Origin: Patiria pectinifera | Lineage: Eukaryota > Echinodermata > Asteroidea > Valvatida > Asterinidae | Assembly (NCBI GenBank): GCA_029964075.1 | Contig: CM057134.1 | Location: forward strand, 18,516,905-18,580,904 | Length of the DNA stretch: 64,000 nt | Reading direction: 5' to 3' | Part shown: positions 43,321-55,282 of the stretch, piece after piece | Layout of the letters: each line of letters begins with the position of its first letter | Numbering within the stretch: the stretch's first letter is position 1 | The notes under the pieces: generated by a model | The model's input: only the letters and a program-made list of their open reading frames with translations | What the model was told of the DNA's origin: nothing | Databases searched by the model: none | Position numbers and translations under genes: made by a program

Positions 43321-43620
43321 AGCCCCCCCCCCCACAAAAGTCTTCGGTTTCTGGTATGGAGCAAATGGTGCCAGACTAAATTTAGTGCAAAATATATGAG
43401 GCCCAGAGAGGCCATAAAGCTTATACTCGATCGTAACCCCACCTAAAAATGTCACGTTAAAATGGTGCAGCAGCAGGATTCCAGGCAAACCAGTGAGTTT
43501 GGCGATTTTGAGACATCATCTTACGTTGAAAAAAAACTTTTTAATTTTGCCGATGCGATGGCTACGGCAACTCGCGCGCAGACCAGAAACCGGAGCCTTT
43601 TTTAGGGGGGCCTTAGGTGC
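43321..43620. repeat. Possible MITE with GGTTTCTGGT ends
   Basis: GTCTTCGGTTTCTGGTATGG at about 43340 and the inverse phrase GACCAGAAACCGGAGCC near 43580-43596 oppose each other. The same phrase GTCTTTGGTTTCTGGTATGG recurs near 63547. This suggests a repeat family, but I cannot set clean ends. Confidence 0.35.
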
Positions 43621-46027
43621 TACCTTACTTCTCCATGTTTTCCCCTGACTAACAGGGTTGCCTGGCCACCACTTAATATCATGTAGTTCAGTGTGTACAT
43701 TGATGTACATGTACATGTACATTTCTAGAAACACCATAGATAAGGGAAAGTACATGTGTACGTACGTGTATCAGATACAGTAAATGTGTACATGTGTACA
43801 ATAATTTACAATAATTTTGTAGACTTGGCATCAATTAACACGATCAATCCCCACAAAAGCAATATCCCCAAAGGTGCATATGCCAAATATAATAAGAAAC
43901 TGCTCGATCCACATGTTGTGCGTGGATGTACGAATTATGACAGGTACATGTAATAAGTTCAATGCCACTGCTGTTAGTGCAGCTGTAACACAGGTGTTAA
44001 TGGACACGCTTGTCCAGCCAAACAGAACCTGTGGCAGGCAAACAAAACGTTCTCATTCAAAGGACCTTTTTCGTTTTCTTTCCAGAGCATGCAGAAACAC
44101 AGGGGTTGACAGTGAATAGACCGTAATTCTCGCACGCCCTTGTTGTCTAAAAGCTTGTTTGCAAATTTTTTGAAAGCAGTCCTAAAATCATTGAGCATGT
44201 CCACAGCATTAACGCTTGGATGATAAAATCGAACTGAGCCTCTGCAACACATTGTCAGATTTAAGCCCGAGCTGACGCATTCGTTTCGGTCGTGATTCCC
44301 CCCCTCCCCCCCCCCCCCCCAAAGATTTGTTGGTAAAATGTCAAAAGGTATTTTATTTTTCAGTCACTATATCCATTTTGGCTTTTTGGGGGGGGGGGGA
44401 GGGCAGGCGGAATCCAAGTTGAACTTGTGATGAGACAGACCTTTGTTAGGCTTAGATTTGGTTATGATTTTCACCCGGCACATATTTGTTGGTAAAATGT
44501 CAAAAGGTATTTTATTTTTCAGTCACTATCCATTTTGCATTTCTTTTTTTGATCGGAATCCCAGTTTGAAGTTATGATGACACAGCTCCTTTTAGGCCTA
44601 GTAATTTTGAAAACTGAGCAATATTTAAATGAAAAAAAAACAAACTTTATCTTGGCGTTTACTTTATGTTACGTTTATGTCCTACGTTTCAAATTTGGAA
44701 TTGAGTTTCATTTTATTTTTGGTGTTCATGTGTCTTACTTTAAAAATTCTTCACTCACCACATGCACAGTGTGCAGCACATGTATGTGCTAGTACACACT
44801 TTCAACTGGACAATTTCTATAAATAACGATCCAATCACTGACCCCAATTTCCTGAGCGAGAGTAAAATAAAGCCTACGCCCAGTTCCGTTCAAGGTTTTT
44901 GCCAGAAGTGTTCCTCTGGGCATTGCCCCTAACAGGGTCTCCCCTGGTACCTCGGATGCCCTCCAAGCCCCAGCACCAATGTTTACCCTTAACCCAGACA
45001 AGTGACCCCAAATCTTGACCCTTGCTGTCCCCAAACTTGCCCTATAACACCGGAAAAGCCTTGGTGGGTGGAACACTTGTTTTAGGTCATTAACAACCTT
45101 GTAAAACAGTCTGTCCCTTCAGTGTCATGGTTCCTGGGTCAACGCGGTTCTTGTAAAAACACCACTTCATTGGGGTAATTTTTCAAAGGGGCTGACTAAT
45201 GAGGTGAAACGATTGTGAGGAGGGACAGAAAGGGTCAAACGTGACTGCTCCCAACATGCCCAAGACTATGTCTTTCAGCCAAACCAAACCCTTTAAACTG
45301 TTTCACTGAGTTTGACAGCGTTTCGCCAGCGTTTTGCTTCAATTGTCTTTCTTGAAAAGCATTTCTCTTTCTTTCTTTTTTGAGGCTTTTTCAGAAATAG
45401 GTTCTATGGTGAGTGGTCAATTAGGGACCGGAGGGTAGAAGTTGTGGTTGATATTACTGTTGACATTCAATTAACGGCTCGTTTGCTGGACTCTCGTTTA
45501 ACAAAGATGTAAAGATGGATTGGTCTGGTCAAGATGTGTGCCTCAGGATTCAAACTGCTGTGGTATAGCACTGGGAGAGCTGTACACTTTTTTTTTTAAG
45601 AATTCAGAAAACTTGTAAGTTTCAGTTCCAAAATGCTTGAACAACTCTAAATGCCAATATCCATCCAGTAGTTACAATCAATTTTTTTTTCAGATTCAAG
45701 TCCAAATTTCAAAGAACTGACAACTCCCCCCTCCAAAAAAAGTCAGAAAGATCCATAAATGAACTCACTCATTGAATAGCAAGAGGTCTAAGTGTACAAC
45801 ATGAAACTACTTCACTTAAAGTGATTTTATGTACCATTATCGACTAAAGTTCAATGTGAAGTCACAGTTTTCACAGAATGCATGTAGATAAGCTTGCTCT
45901 ATGGCAGGCATACTCTCTAAAAAGAATTTACGTTTTCGGGAAGTACATGTAGTGCCAAATTAGTTGGCCCAATCCCAACTTAAACGTATGCTAATGAAAA
46001 ACAGGGGAAAAATTGTCAATTCTTGCT
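43621..46027. other. Intronic DNA with ACATGTAC runs and a local duplication
   Basis: TGTACATGTACATGTACATT lies near 43682-43702 and more such runs follow to about 43800. The phrase TTTGTTGGTAAAATGTCAAA continuing to TTTTCAGTCACTAT occurs twice, near 44326 and 44485, a direct repeat of about 45 bp. Homopolymer C and G runs lie at 44299-44322 and 44389-44400. No gene is supported; the minus-strand frame at 43974-44252 has no recognised domain. Confidence 0.45.
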
Positions 46028-46308
46028 TAATGTATTAGGCCAAAAAAAAAATTGTTCTGCTTCTGATTAGAATGTACATGGCATTCGAAAATAGGGTAGG
46101 TAGGTAGGTAGGGAATTTTTTTTGGGGGGGGCCAATTTTTTGTGTGTATGATCATAAGGAGGCGTCTGCGTGCAGTCAAGGGTAAAAGATAAAAATTGAT
46201 GGTTTTGGGTGTTTTTTCCTCATTTTTCCCATAAAAAAATTAGGGTAGGGGCTCTCAGAATAGGGTAGGTAGGGAAACCGGAAGCAGAACTATTATTTTT
46301 TTTGGCCT
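46028..46308. mobile_element. MITE with GGCCAAAAAAAAA ends
   Basis: The left end is TTAGGCCAAAAAAAAAATTG followed by TTCTGCTTC, and the right end is GAAGCAGAAC followed by TTTTTTTTGGCCTTA. The interior has GGGTAGGTAGGTAGG and TAGGGTAGGTAGGG. Non-coding; superfamily unknown. Confidence 0.75.
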
Positions 46309-46885
46309 TATGTACAAGACAAGTACTGTTTACGTGAATTGTCATTGTTTTCACAAAGAGATGAATATTAAGAAAAGAAGAGATAGGCAATTTGTTACTT
46401 AGTGAAACCTATGCACCCTAAGACGGAGTGTATCATCGCGGTGAGTAATCAATGTTCTTAGCAACAATGGCTTAAATCTTGTTGTTTGTTATTTCTGGCA
46501 AATGCAGGCTGTTGAAGCGTCTTAATGGATCACTTCCTGCTTCCTTGGCCATGCTGTATCACAATGTCATTGTTGATGAGGGCATTCTCTGAAATTTGTG
46601 AGGTCTTCTAATACCTCTTGCTGACTTGAGGTCAATTCATATACTCAAAAGCGAATTTGTGATGTAACGTCGTAACGACAAGTTTCAGTGCTGCGAATTC
46701 CCATTTTAAAACATCAGTTGACAAAGGCATTATTCTCATTGGTTCAAATCTTGCGAATTTCAAAGCGAATGTCTTGTAACGTCTATTTCACTTTGCATAA
46801 ATGCATTTGAGTGAAGTATGAACCAACTTTAATATGTCATGCTTGAGGAGTGCTAAGTTAGGTGTATATTTATGTACCTGCCCAA

Positions 46886-47062
46886 ATATACAAATATTGA
46901 GCGGCTCAGAGTGAAATGGGAGGAATATTATCGCAAGGTAAAATCTGGACTTTTCCATTTCACGAGGCGAAGCCGAGTGAACTGGAAAAGTTCAGATTTT
47001 ACCAAGCGATAATATTCATCCCATTTCACAATTTCAATCCACTCTATATTTGTTATATATAA
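46886..47062. mobile_element. Foldback MITE with GTGAAATGGG arms
   Basis: The left arm GTGAAATGGGAGGAATATTA TCGC pairs with the right arm GCGATAATATTCATCCCATT TCAC, around a centre holding CGAGGCGAAGCCGAG. Outer ends AATATACAAATATTGAG and, from the right, ATATAACAAATATAGAG also pair. About 177 bp. Confidence 0.8.
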
Positions 47063-48314
47063 CTGACATATAGATCCTGATATATTTGAACTTTTTTTTC
47101 AACACATTTTATTTTCAAGGGACAGTCAAGGTTACATTATTATGATGTCCTTTGCGCTCAGACTACTGTCACACTCCCAGCTGTTAATTGTGTTATCTTT
47201 GGTAGACTCTGAAACATGTACATCCTGCAGACATTAATTTGTCACATGTAATACATTTTCAATTTTAAAACAACTGGAAGTGCAGCGTGCTAACGACAAA
47301 TTTATCACTGGCTGTGGGACAGGTTTATCACAGCGGGGCAAATATTTGACCACCATGTCAAAAATGCTGTCCAGATTATAATCCCATTATCTGCATCATG
47401 ACTGCAAATTTATCGCTCCATTATAAGCAACTTATCCCCTTGCTGCTCAACTCCCTGAACACACTGTGCGATCAGATTGGAATGCAGCAAGTCAACAAGA
47501 ATTATGCAAACCAGTTTGCCAGAGATAAAAACTTTAAATATGATCAGTCATCACTGTTGATAGAAGAGTCAACATCTGGGTTTTTTTAACAATGTGCTGT
47601 ACATGGTTGCACTGATAATAGAGGAAACACTGTGTTCAATTTTGAATTAAAAAAAGAACGAGACAGAATTAATAGAGACTCGATATATATAAAAAAGGAA
47701 GTACATGTGAGAAAAAAAGTATGTGCTATGTATGCAGTTTCATGTAACAACAAGCATGTTATTATAGGCAATCACATATGGCAACTAAACAAACGACCTT
47801 ATCCAGATCCTAGTAAATTTCCTTTTCTAGCTGACCATTCATTAACAGACCCATTGAGGAAGTTTTGCACAAAATTTTTTTTTTTTTATATACACCCCTT
47901 GCATTTAGCAGCCATCTTTATTCTTTAAGGCTTCTTAGTTTACACAAAACGTACATCAGAGCATGGAGGATGGTCAAAGGGAGACACAATAGACAGTTTT
48001 ATGGAGAAACTATATTTCACTGACAAAATGACGATCCTCGCGTCTCCACCTGGTAAGAGTGATGATGGAAGCAATCACTAACCCATGTGATCACTTCAGC
48101 ACCAGCAAATCAGGACTCGACCAAAATTACCATAAATCACTTATTTTTTCAACAATTACAAATTATTTTGAAGACGATGCTTTCCTGCGCAAGCAACACA
48201 GTACGGTGCAGTGTCGGTGTGGTTCAGAAGAAACGCATCTAAGTACTGTACATACAGAGCATGTATGGCACAAAATTGATTTCCAATACAATTTTGTATT
48301 AGTACGGTACTTAA
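47063..48314. other. Intronic DNA, nothing recognised
   Basis: AT-rich sequence with several short open frames and no domain. No shared repeat noticed. Confidence 0.4.
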
Positions 48315-48430
48315 AGGCGACTGAGACTCGGACTTTGTGACTTGTGACTCGGACTCGACCTGCATGACTCGGGACTCGGGACTCAGAAGAAGTGACTCCG
48401 ACACGGACTGGATGTTCGGTGACTCGAATG
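48315..48430. repeat. Degenerate GACTCG repeat
   Basis: Runs of GTGACTTGTGACTCGGACTC, GACTCGGGACTCGGGACTCA and similar form an irregular array of GACTCG and GACTCC units, ending GGTGACTCGAATGC. It is low-complexity sequence. The minus-strand frames that cross it are artefacts. Confidence 0.7.
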
Positions 48431-48721
48431 CAAGTCTGTGCCATATACAAAAGATCTACACGTACTTAGGGGATTTGGCTTAGGAACCTTGGCATGTCAT
48501 TAGGAGTGGGAGTCCAGGACAGGAAAGTGACAGGTGACGGGTGGTCATGACAATGAATCACCCCACAGATTGTCATCATGTGGTTTTTGTTGGGCCACTT
48601 TTTGACGTAAGACCTTGCAACTTGTATAAAGGAACAGGTTCCAGTAGAAAATGCTGCTTGTAATAAGAGTTTGGTTTTGACATGTATGGGTTTTTCATGA
48701 GGATTGCGGTTTGTGTTTAAT

Positions 48722-49089
48722 GCGGGCATTGCACAATGTAATGCGCCACTAAGACTTTGCCATGGAGAGTCTATTTTTCAAGTTTACGGTCGACAAAACG
48801 CGGCCCATTTGAACGAGTATCAGTAGACATCTTGAGCTAATTTGTTAAGGATTGGGGTATAGCGTTCTGCCGCCTTACAACAAACACTATATTGATAAAA
48901 AGAAAAGAAAAGGGCAAACAGATACTCGAATCATACGCTTATGAAACTACTGACCGGAAAAACTAACAATTTCAAATAGCCCGCGCTGCGATTTTGTCGA
49001 CCATCTCCTACATGTACAATGCACTGGGAAAAATGAACTCTCCTTGGCAAACTCTTGGTGGCGCACAGCATTGTGAAACGCCCGAATTG
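48722..49089. mobile_element. Palindromic-ended MITE, family E copy 2
   Basis: It has the family ends (GCGCCACTAAGACTTTGCCA at left; CAAACTCTTGGTGGCGCACA and CGCCCGAATT at right). The interior AGCGTTCTGCCGCCTTAC and AAAAGAAAAGAAAAGGGCAA runs in the same direction as the copy at 54896 and opposite to 13713. Confidence 0.85.
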
Positions 49090-50562
49090 AAGACATTCCA
49101 TTACCTTGAGGATTCATTTTAAGGAGTTTTTCCCACAGAAAGCTAAGTACTCAATTGAAAGCTGATTTTTAAAGAAAATTTACAGATTTTTTATTTTATA
49201 CACTATTTAATTTGAAAAAAAAATTAAAGTCCTACAAAATCAAATTGATAGGTACATGAAAGTATACTTCCTTTGTCCGTTGTTGCTTGTTACACACTTG
49301 TGTTCAACTTGACAATGAAGCGTGATTGGCTTGTATTTGAATCCGTTTATCTTGTGACTTGGTTTTTCCCTTTACATTTAAATGTAAATTAACCATGCAA
49401 ACATCAAACTGAATGCATGCTGCCTGATTCCTTACTCATGTCCCAGCTGAGCTTTCCCATGTTTTCTATCCTTAAAAGGAGTACTAAGAACACCCCCGAT
49501 TCGTCATGAAATTCTTCCACATAAATTCACGAAACATCGCGCCTTCCCAGAGGGAGGTCAGAAAATGTCATCAAGCCCATCGTAAGTGTCGATAAACTTA
49601 AAAGACATTATCTCGGGTGGAACGTCTGAGTTGTCTGATTTGTCTTTCCGATTTATCTCCTCTCCAAGGACTAGCAAGCTTCTGCATGACTCCATCCGAC
49701 CAAAACAATACTATCAGATTTTCAGCCGCTATTAATATCAGCATCCTCTCACAACAGTTATAAAAGGACTTTTTCTCAACTCTATAAAAATGTGGCGAAA
49801 TCTTGTGTAAATGTGTATGTATGTGACTTTAAATTCCTTGTATAAAAGGCACAATTGCTGGGCAAGTGAACAATCCGTAAGGCACATGTACATATGTTAA
49901 TAAATCTTTTTACTTCTTCTTAGTTCACGAACTTAGAACTGTAACGTTTAGAAACTGAACACTTCGATTTCCAAGGGTGAACAAAAATCTTGAATAGGGC
50001 CTATACTTTTTTTAGGCCTACAAACTCTATAGTCCCAACCCCACTGGAATTCTAATGCCAGTTGAAACTTCTTTTTTTTCTTTTCAGAACTTAGAACTTA
50101 ATTACAACTGTGAAACATACTAATATAAACAGAAAACATCTTTAAAATTCCAATATTTTTCTTGCCAGGACATTTTACAGACCCACCCCTCTCCATAAGT
50201 CACTGGAGTTCAGATCCTGGCAATGTTAATCACCGACAAACTGTTGCCAGTCAATAAAAAAAAGAGTACAAAACCAGATCGAGAAAGTCATCATACATGT
50301 AAATAATGCGATTCCCAGGCAGAGTGCCTTGGAAAGCTGTAAAAAAGAAAGACATAACGAGGTCGAGGGAAAAGTTTTAGAGTTATATAGTCGGAGGTGG
50401 CAGAGTTGTAATTCGTACAAATGATTAAATAACCTGGCCCAGACTAGGTGAGAAGGTGTCTGACGTGCAGTTATAAATTCAACATGATTAATGGCCTCTC
50501 CAGGGCTTCTCAGTGCAATATGTCATGAGGAACTTGGTTTGAATTAGCAGTTTAATGGTACA
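49090..50562. other. Unique DNA, possible conserved segment
   Basis: About 49480-49760 is apparently single-copy with more balanced composition, including CATCGCGCCTTCCCAGAGGG and CATTATCTCGGGTGGAACGT. No exon is recognised; it could be regulatory. Confidence 0.35.
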
Positions 50563-51651
50563 CAGGTTACTGAACTACAATGGCACGACGCTGACAGACT
50601 TTCAAACTCTTTCATTTTTTAATGCTAAACACTGAGATCCAATTCCAAAACTGAACAGAAACAAGTCAGAGTTTAGTTTTAAAGTCAGGGCTCTGTTTTT
50701 TAACGTTGGCAAGCTACATGCATTCATAGCTGAAGACAACAATGTCCAGTAAGGACAACACCTAAAGATTACAAGAATCAAGAGACAGGTTACTGAACTA
50801 TGGCAGGACGCTGACAGACTTTCAAACTCTTTCATTTTTTAATGTTAAACATTGAGATCCAATTCCAAAACTGAACAGAAACTAGTCAGAATTTAGTTTT
50901 AAAGTCAAGGCTTTGTTTTTTAGCATTAGCAAGCTACATGCATTCATAGCTGTAGACAAAAAAAGTCCGGTTAGCACAACACCCAAAGATTACAAGAATC
51001 AAAAGACAGGTTACTGAACTATAATGGTAGGACGCGGACAGACTTTCAAACTCTTTCATTTTTTTTAATGCTAAGCATTGAGATCCAATTCCAAAACTGA
51101 ACAGAAACAAGTCAGAATTTGGTTTTAAAGTCAGGGCTTTGTTTTTTAACGTTGGCAAGCTACATGCATTCATAGCTGTAGACAAAAAAAGTCCCAAAGA
51201 TTACAAGAATCAAGAGACAGGTTACTGAACTATAATGGCAGAATGCTCACACACTTTCAAACTCTTTCATTTTTTAATGCTAAACATTGAGATCCAATTC
51301 CAAAACTGAACAGAAACATGTCAGAATTTAGTTTTAAAGTCAGGGCTTTGTTTTGTTTCTTAACATTGGCAAGCTACATGTATTCATAGCTGTAGACAAA
51401 AAAAGTCCGGTTAGCACAACACCCAAAGATTACAAGAATCAAGAGACAGGTTACTGAACTATAATGGCAGGACGCTGACAGACTTTCAAACTCTTTCATT
51501 TTTTTAATGCTAAACATTGAGATCCAATTCCAAAACTGAACAGAAACTAGTCAGAATTTAGTTTTAAAGTCAGGGCTTTGTTTTGTTTCTTAACATTTGC
51601 AAGCTAAATGTATTCATTGCTGAAGACAAAAATGTCCAGTTAGGACAACAA
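50563..51651. repeat. Tandem array, five units of about 222 bp
   Basis: Units start AGGTTACTGAACTA at about 50563, 50787, 51008, 51219 and 51448, giving spacings of 224, 221, 211 and 229 bp. Each holds GACAGACTTTCAAACTCTTT, TGAGATCCAATTCCAAAACT, GGTTTTAAAGTCAGGGCTTT-like and CAAGCTACATGCATTCATAG blocks. Unit 4 lacks the GTTAGCACAACACC block just before it. Minus-strand open frames in the units are shared by repetition, not evidence of a gene. Confidence 0.92.
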
Positions 51652-53239
51652 CGATCTTTCTTAGGAAAATATTTTGTGCAGCTTTCTACTCTTTTTAAAT
51701 GTATTAAACTATTTAACATCCCTTTTCTGGTTAATTTTATTGAAAAGAGCCTTTTTAAAAATGGCAAATATGTTGCTGTGATGTCATTTCAGGAAGACAC
51801 TGTTCACTGAATTTAGGGGTTTTCTGATCGATTCGGTAACCAAAAATGTTTACATTGAAAACATTTGTGAGAAAAGTTTGCTCCTTGGCTTACTGCCATG
51901 TGCTGACATCACACTTTTGCTCATGAGTATGAAAATTCGCATTAGCATAAAAACCAAAAAGGCACCAAAAAGACTTGGAAAATGGCAAAACGAACATTGA
52001 AAATAAGGTTAAATGGGACACAGAGGTGCATTTTCAAGGATTGCATTACAAAACCTTACATTGCATGACAACTTTAAGATAACTCCATGTGCTGTGGCTT
52101 CAAATTGGATTGCACATGTATAAAATCTGGATGGGGTTCAAATTTATGGCTCTTGGGAAGCAATATCGAAGCTCTGTCAAGATCAGGGTTTGAGGACTTT
52201 CGGTTTGACTCATCATACATGTGATGTAAAGATTACCGAAGAACTTTTTCAGGAGGGGGGGGGGGTGAACCAGGTTAAATGACTTCACTTCCACAAAGCT
52301 AGATTCCACTTATTATGTGAATAAACATAGAAATAGTCTTCTGGTAGAGGTGGAATTGGTTCTTAGCCCGAATCCATTCAGATGTTTGAAGTCATTTCTC
52401 TCAGTCTCAGACTTGTTAAAAACCCAACATCCTTAAATCTTGGCCGCAAGGGGAAAGGGGGAGGAATGAAATATCAACACCCTAAGACACTCATTTCCTT
52501 CCCAGGCAGTTTCTCCACAACCGCCCAGCCCCCTTACCCAATTTTTTGTTTAGCTTTCATTTCCCGTTCTGGGTTGTAGGAAGTAGCGAATGAAGGCTTA
52601 AAAAAAGATCTTAAAGAAACTGGCAGTCAAGTTGAATTTTCCACCACACTTGGCAACATTTCAGTCTCCTCCACTGAAAAAAAATACTGAGAACCGCGAT
52701 TATTGACTCTTTTGGTGAAAGATTTAACAAATACAATCGGATGTTCACAACACAATCTTTGACATCTTTCCTTGGCTAAAAACCAAAAACACATTGCTGT
52801 CTTATGTTGTTTTCACCATTTAAATTTGTTTTGTCTCTTCAGTGACTGAGCCAATGTCGGCCCCTGAGCAATTATTTCTGTGAACACTTATTTGTTTCCA
52901 GTAGTGTAGCGACTAGCGGTATGTCCCCAATACATGAACATTTCCATGTTCTCCCATTTAGTCCAACCCCACCCCACCCCTTCAAAAAAAGCATTACTGC
53001 CCGCTAACAGCCTCATCCCAACCCAGGATGGTGGTGTCCCTTCCCTTGGGACACCACTCCCTTCACCCCTTCTCCAGCCTCCACCCCTCACCCATCCCAC
53101 CTCCCCCACCCCCACTAAGAACTTGCCATTCTTCCTTGTCAGCAAGGTCCAAATACATTAACACTTCAGAAGGCAGTGTACCATTATGTCTAAAAACAGC
53201 TTTTCAAACTGCAAACAGGAAGGGCTGTAACTTCAGTAC
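51652..53239. other. Intronic DNA, nothing recognised
   Basis: Includes a G run at 52255-52265 and a C-rich stretch at 52967-53115 that produces low-complexity open frames on both strands. No recognisable exon or repeat. Confidence 0.4.
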
Positions 53240-53374
53240 CTGAAGATGGAGGACGGCTCTTTCGTGCGCCTGCACACCTTGGGCCAACGGGAAGGCTTTC
53301 TCATATGACCCTTGGCCGTCTTCCATATTTTCATCACGTCTTTGCGAGACGTCCCAGGGGGCCGCAAAAGCGCA
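53240..53374 (-). other. Candidate exon of unknown function
   Basis: On the minus strand AAATTTCAG is followed by 135 nt and then a donor in the context CTTCAG|GTACTG. The segment is clearly richer in GC and CpG than its surroundings. It is open in phase 0 (45 codons) and phase 2, but closed in phase 1. It is therefore not directly compatible with the phase-1 EGF exon at 41444 unless other exons intervene. No family is recognised in either frame. It could be an exon of another gene, a regulatory element or chance. Confidence 0.25.
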
Positions 53375-54028
53375 CTGAAATTTTAAGTGGCAATTACAAA
53401 AACTTCCCCAAGAACAAAGCTGGAAATGACCCTCAAAGGTAAACAAGCTGAACAAATGGGTCCTCTGGGGCCAGAAGGGGGACTGGTATTTTGGTCAATA
53501 TTTGGACAGGACTGTGTATGGTACAGTAGCCCAGAGATCAGATACAGACTACAGTAGGCCTATTTTTGGCTCTCTGGATTTGGTATCTTAAGCAGAGCAA
53601 CAAGATAACTCTACATTGCTTTGTAGCCCTTCAAAACCAAACTAACTCCCAAACAAACACACACATTAGGCAACCAGCATTCACGTCATCAGCTGACGTG
53701 AATGACTGGATTTATTTTATATCACACTGTCACTCTGATTCTCTGGAAAAAAAATTGACAATCCGCTTCTGTGAAAGAGAGTTTTTCCCTTTTCAGACTA
53801 GCGTTATACAGTCTTGCCAAACCAAAAAGTAATTAAGGATTTGACTCAGGCATTTTGAATTAGATGACAAGCCAACTTTACGCATGGCTTTTCCACAAGA
53901 CTCTGGAGTAGTTGCGAGTGAATGCAACAGTTAATTTTACAGTGACTTTCTCATTTCAAAAACCAAACTAAATAGAATGTTAGGGGTGCAACTCCGTTGT
54001 ACCAGTCTGAAACAGGTTTAGGTGTATG
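53375..54028. other. Intronic DNA, one CRE-containing palindrome
   Basis: ATTCACGTCATCAGCTGACG TGAAT near 53680-53704 is a short inverted repeat. Otherwise nothing recognised. Confidence 0.4.
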
Positions 54029-54170
54029 CAGGCATGCAACTGGGAAGTCACCAAAAAAGAGGAAAATCAAATCTTCCAAGATTTTGTACAGTGATTTTCT
54101 ATTGTCAATGGCACACATTGGAAGTGAAAAAAGAGGAAATCAGCTGATCCGAGGAAAACTTGCATGCCTG
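54029..54170. mobile_element. MITE family N copy 3 with 6-bp duplication
   Basis: The ends are CAGGCATGCAACTGGGAAGT and AACTTGCATGCCTG, flanked by TGTATG on both sides. The body TTTTGTACAGTGATTTTCTA and GAGGAAATCAGCTGATCCGA matches 24956-25090. Confidence 0.85.
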
Positions 54171-54895
54171 TGTATGTAATCTTGGAAACGGAAATTCAAT
54201 AATGTACAGTGTGATTTCATAGGACAAAAAAAATGTGTATTTGTCAAGGCCCTTGATTGGTATTCATCTGACATAGACCCTTAGAACAATGGCCCCAGAT
54301 TCAAAAGACCAGTGTCCATGACTGAGTGCTTACACAGCAGAAATCCAGAAGAAAAAGGGGAGGCCGAGAAAGAACAATCAGTCAACACGGTGCAAAGATC
54401 CACTGGTCATGTGTTGATGTTAAAGCGTTGATATTTTCCCAGGAGATTGTGACAGGTGGACACCGCAACAGGTGTCTCTGTATGACATGGCATGCATGGT
54501 GCACATAAGAAAACTGTCAAGGTTTCAGCATGATCTTGGAAAAACATAGCAGTCATATTTGTGACGTGGTCTTGCATAAAATCGGACCGATCTGGGAAGC
54601 CACAACCCAACAGAAGGGAAGAAATTATCAGGAATTAGGTAGGAAGGCCAACGCATGACTCATAAGATAGAACATGTAGGCTGGGGTATTAAGAAATGTC
54701 TCCTACAGGTTTTCACCTGTACATGTCTTTCTATGCTCGATCAACTTCCTGTCTGGCAAGCAGGATGGCAATGTGTTTTCTGAAGGAATCAACTTCCCCG
54801 TTACAAAACCTGAGATTTCTCCCCTAACGCTGCTATGTGTAGATGCACTTGGTGCATGAAGTTTGAGGATTTAAACATCAGTATTCAATGTCTGC
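54171..54895. other. Intronic DNA, nothing recognised
   Basis: No repeat or exon recognised. Confidence 0.4.
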
Positions 54896-55282
54896 CAATT
54901 CGGGCGATTCACAATGCAGTGCACCACCAAGAGTTTACCATGGAGACTCTATTTTTCAATTTACGGTCGACAAAAAAAGACCCATTCGAACTAGTGTCAG
55001 TAGACAACTTGAGCTAATTTTTTATACATGTAGATTGGGTTATAGCGTTCTGCCACCTTACAAAAAACACCATATTGATAAAAAGAAAAGAAAGGGGCAA
55101 ACATACACTTGAATCATAGTATTCATACGCTTACGAAAATACTGGCCAGAAAAACTAACAATTTCAAATATCCCACGTACGAATTTGTCGACATCTCCCA
55201 GAATGCACTGGGAAAAATTAACTCTCCAAAGCATGCAAAGTAAACTCTTGGTGGTGCACTGCATTGTGAATTGCCAGAATTG
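54896..55282. mobile_element. Palindromic-ended MITE, family E copy 3
   Basis: The left end is CAATTCGGGCGATTCACAAT and the right end ATTGTGAATTGCCAGAATTG, continuing to GTGCACCACCAAGAGTTTAC and its complement. It is close to copy 2 through most of its length. Confidence 0.88.
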
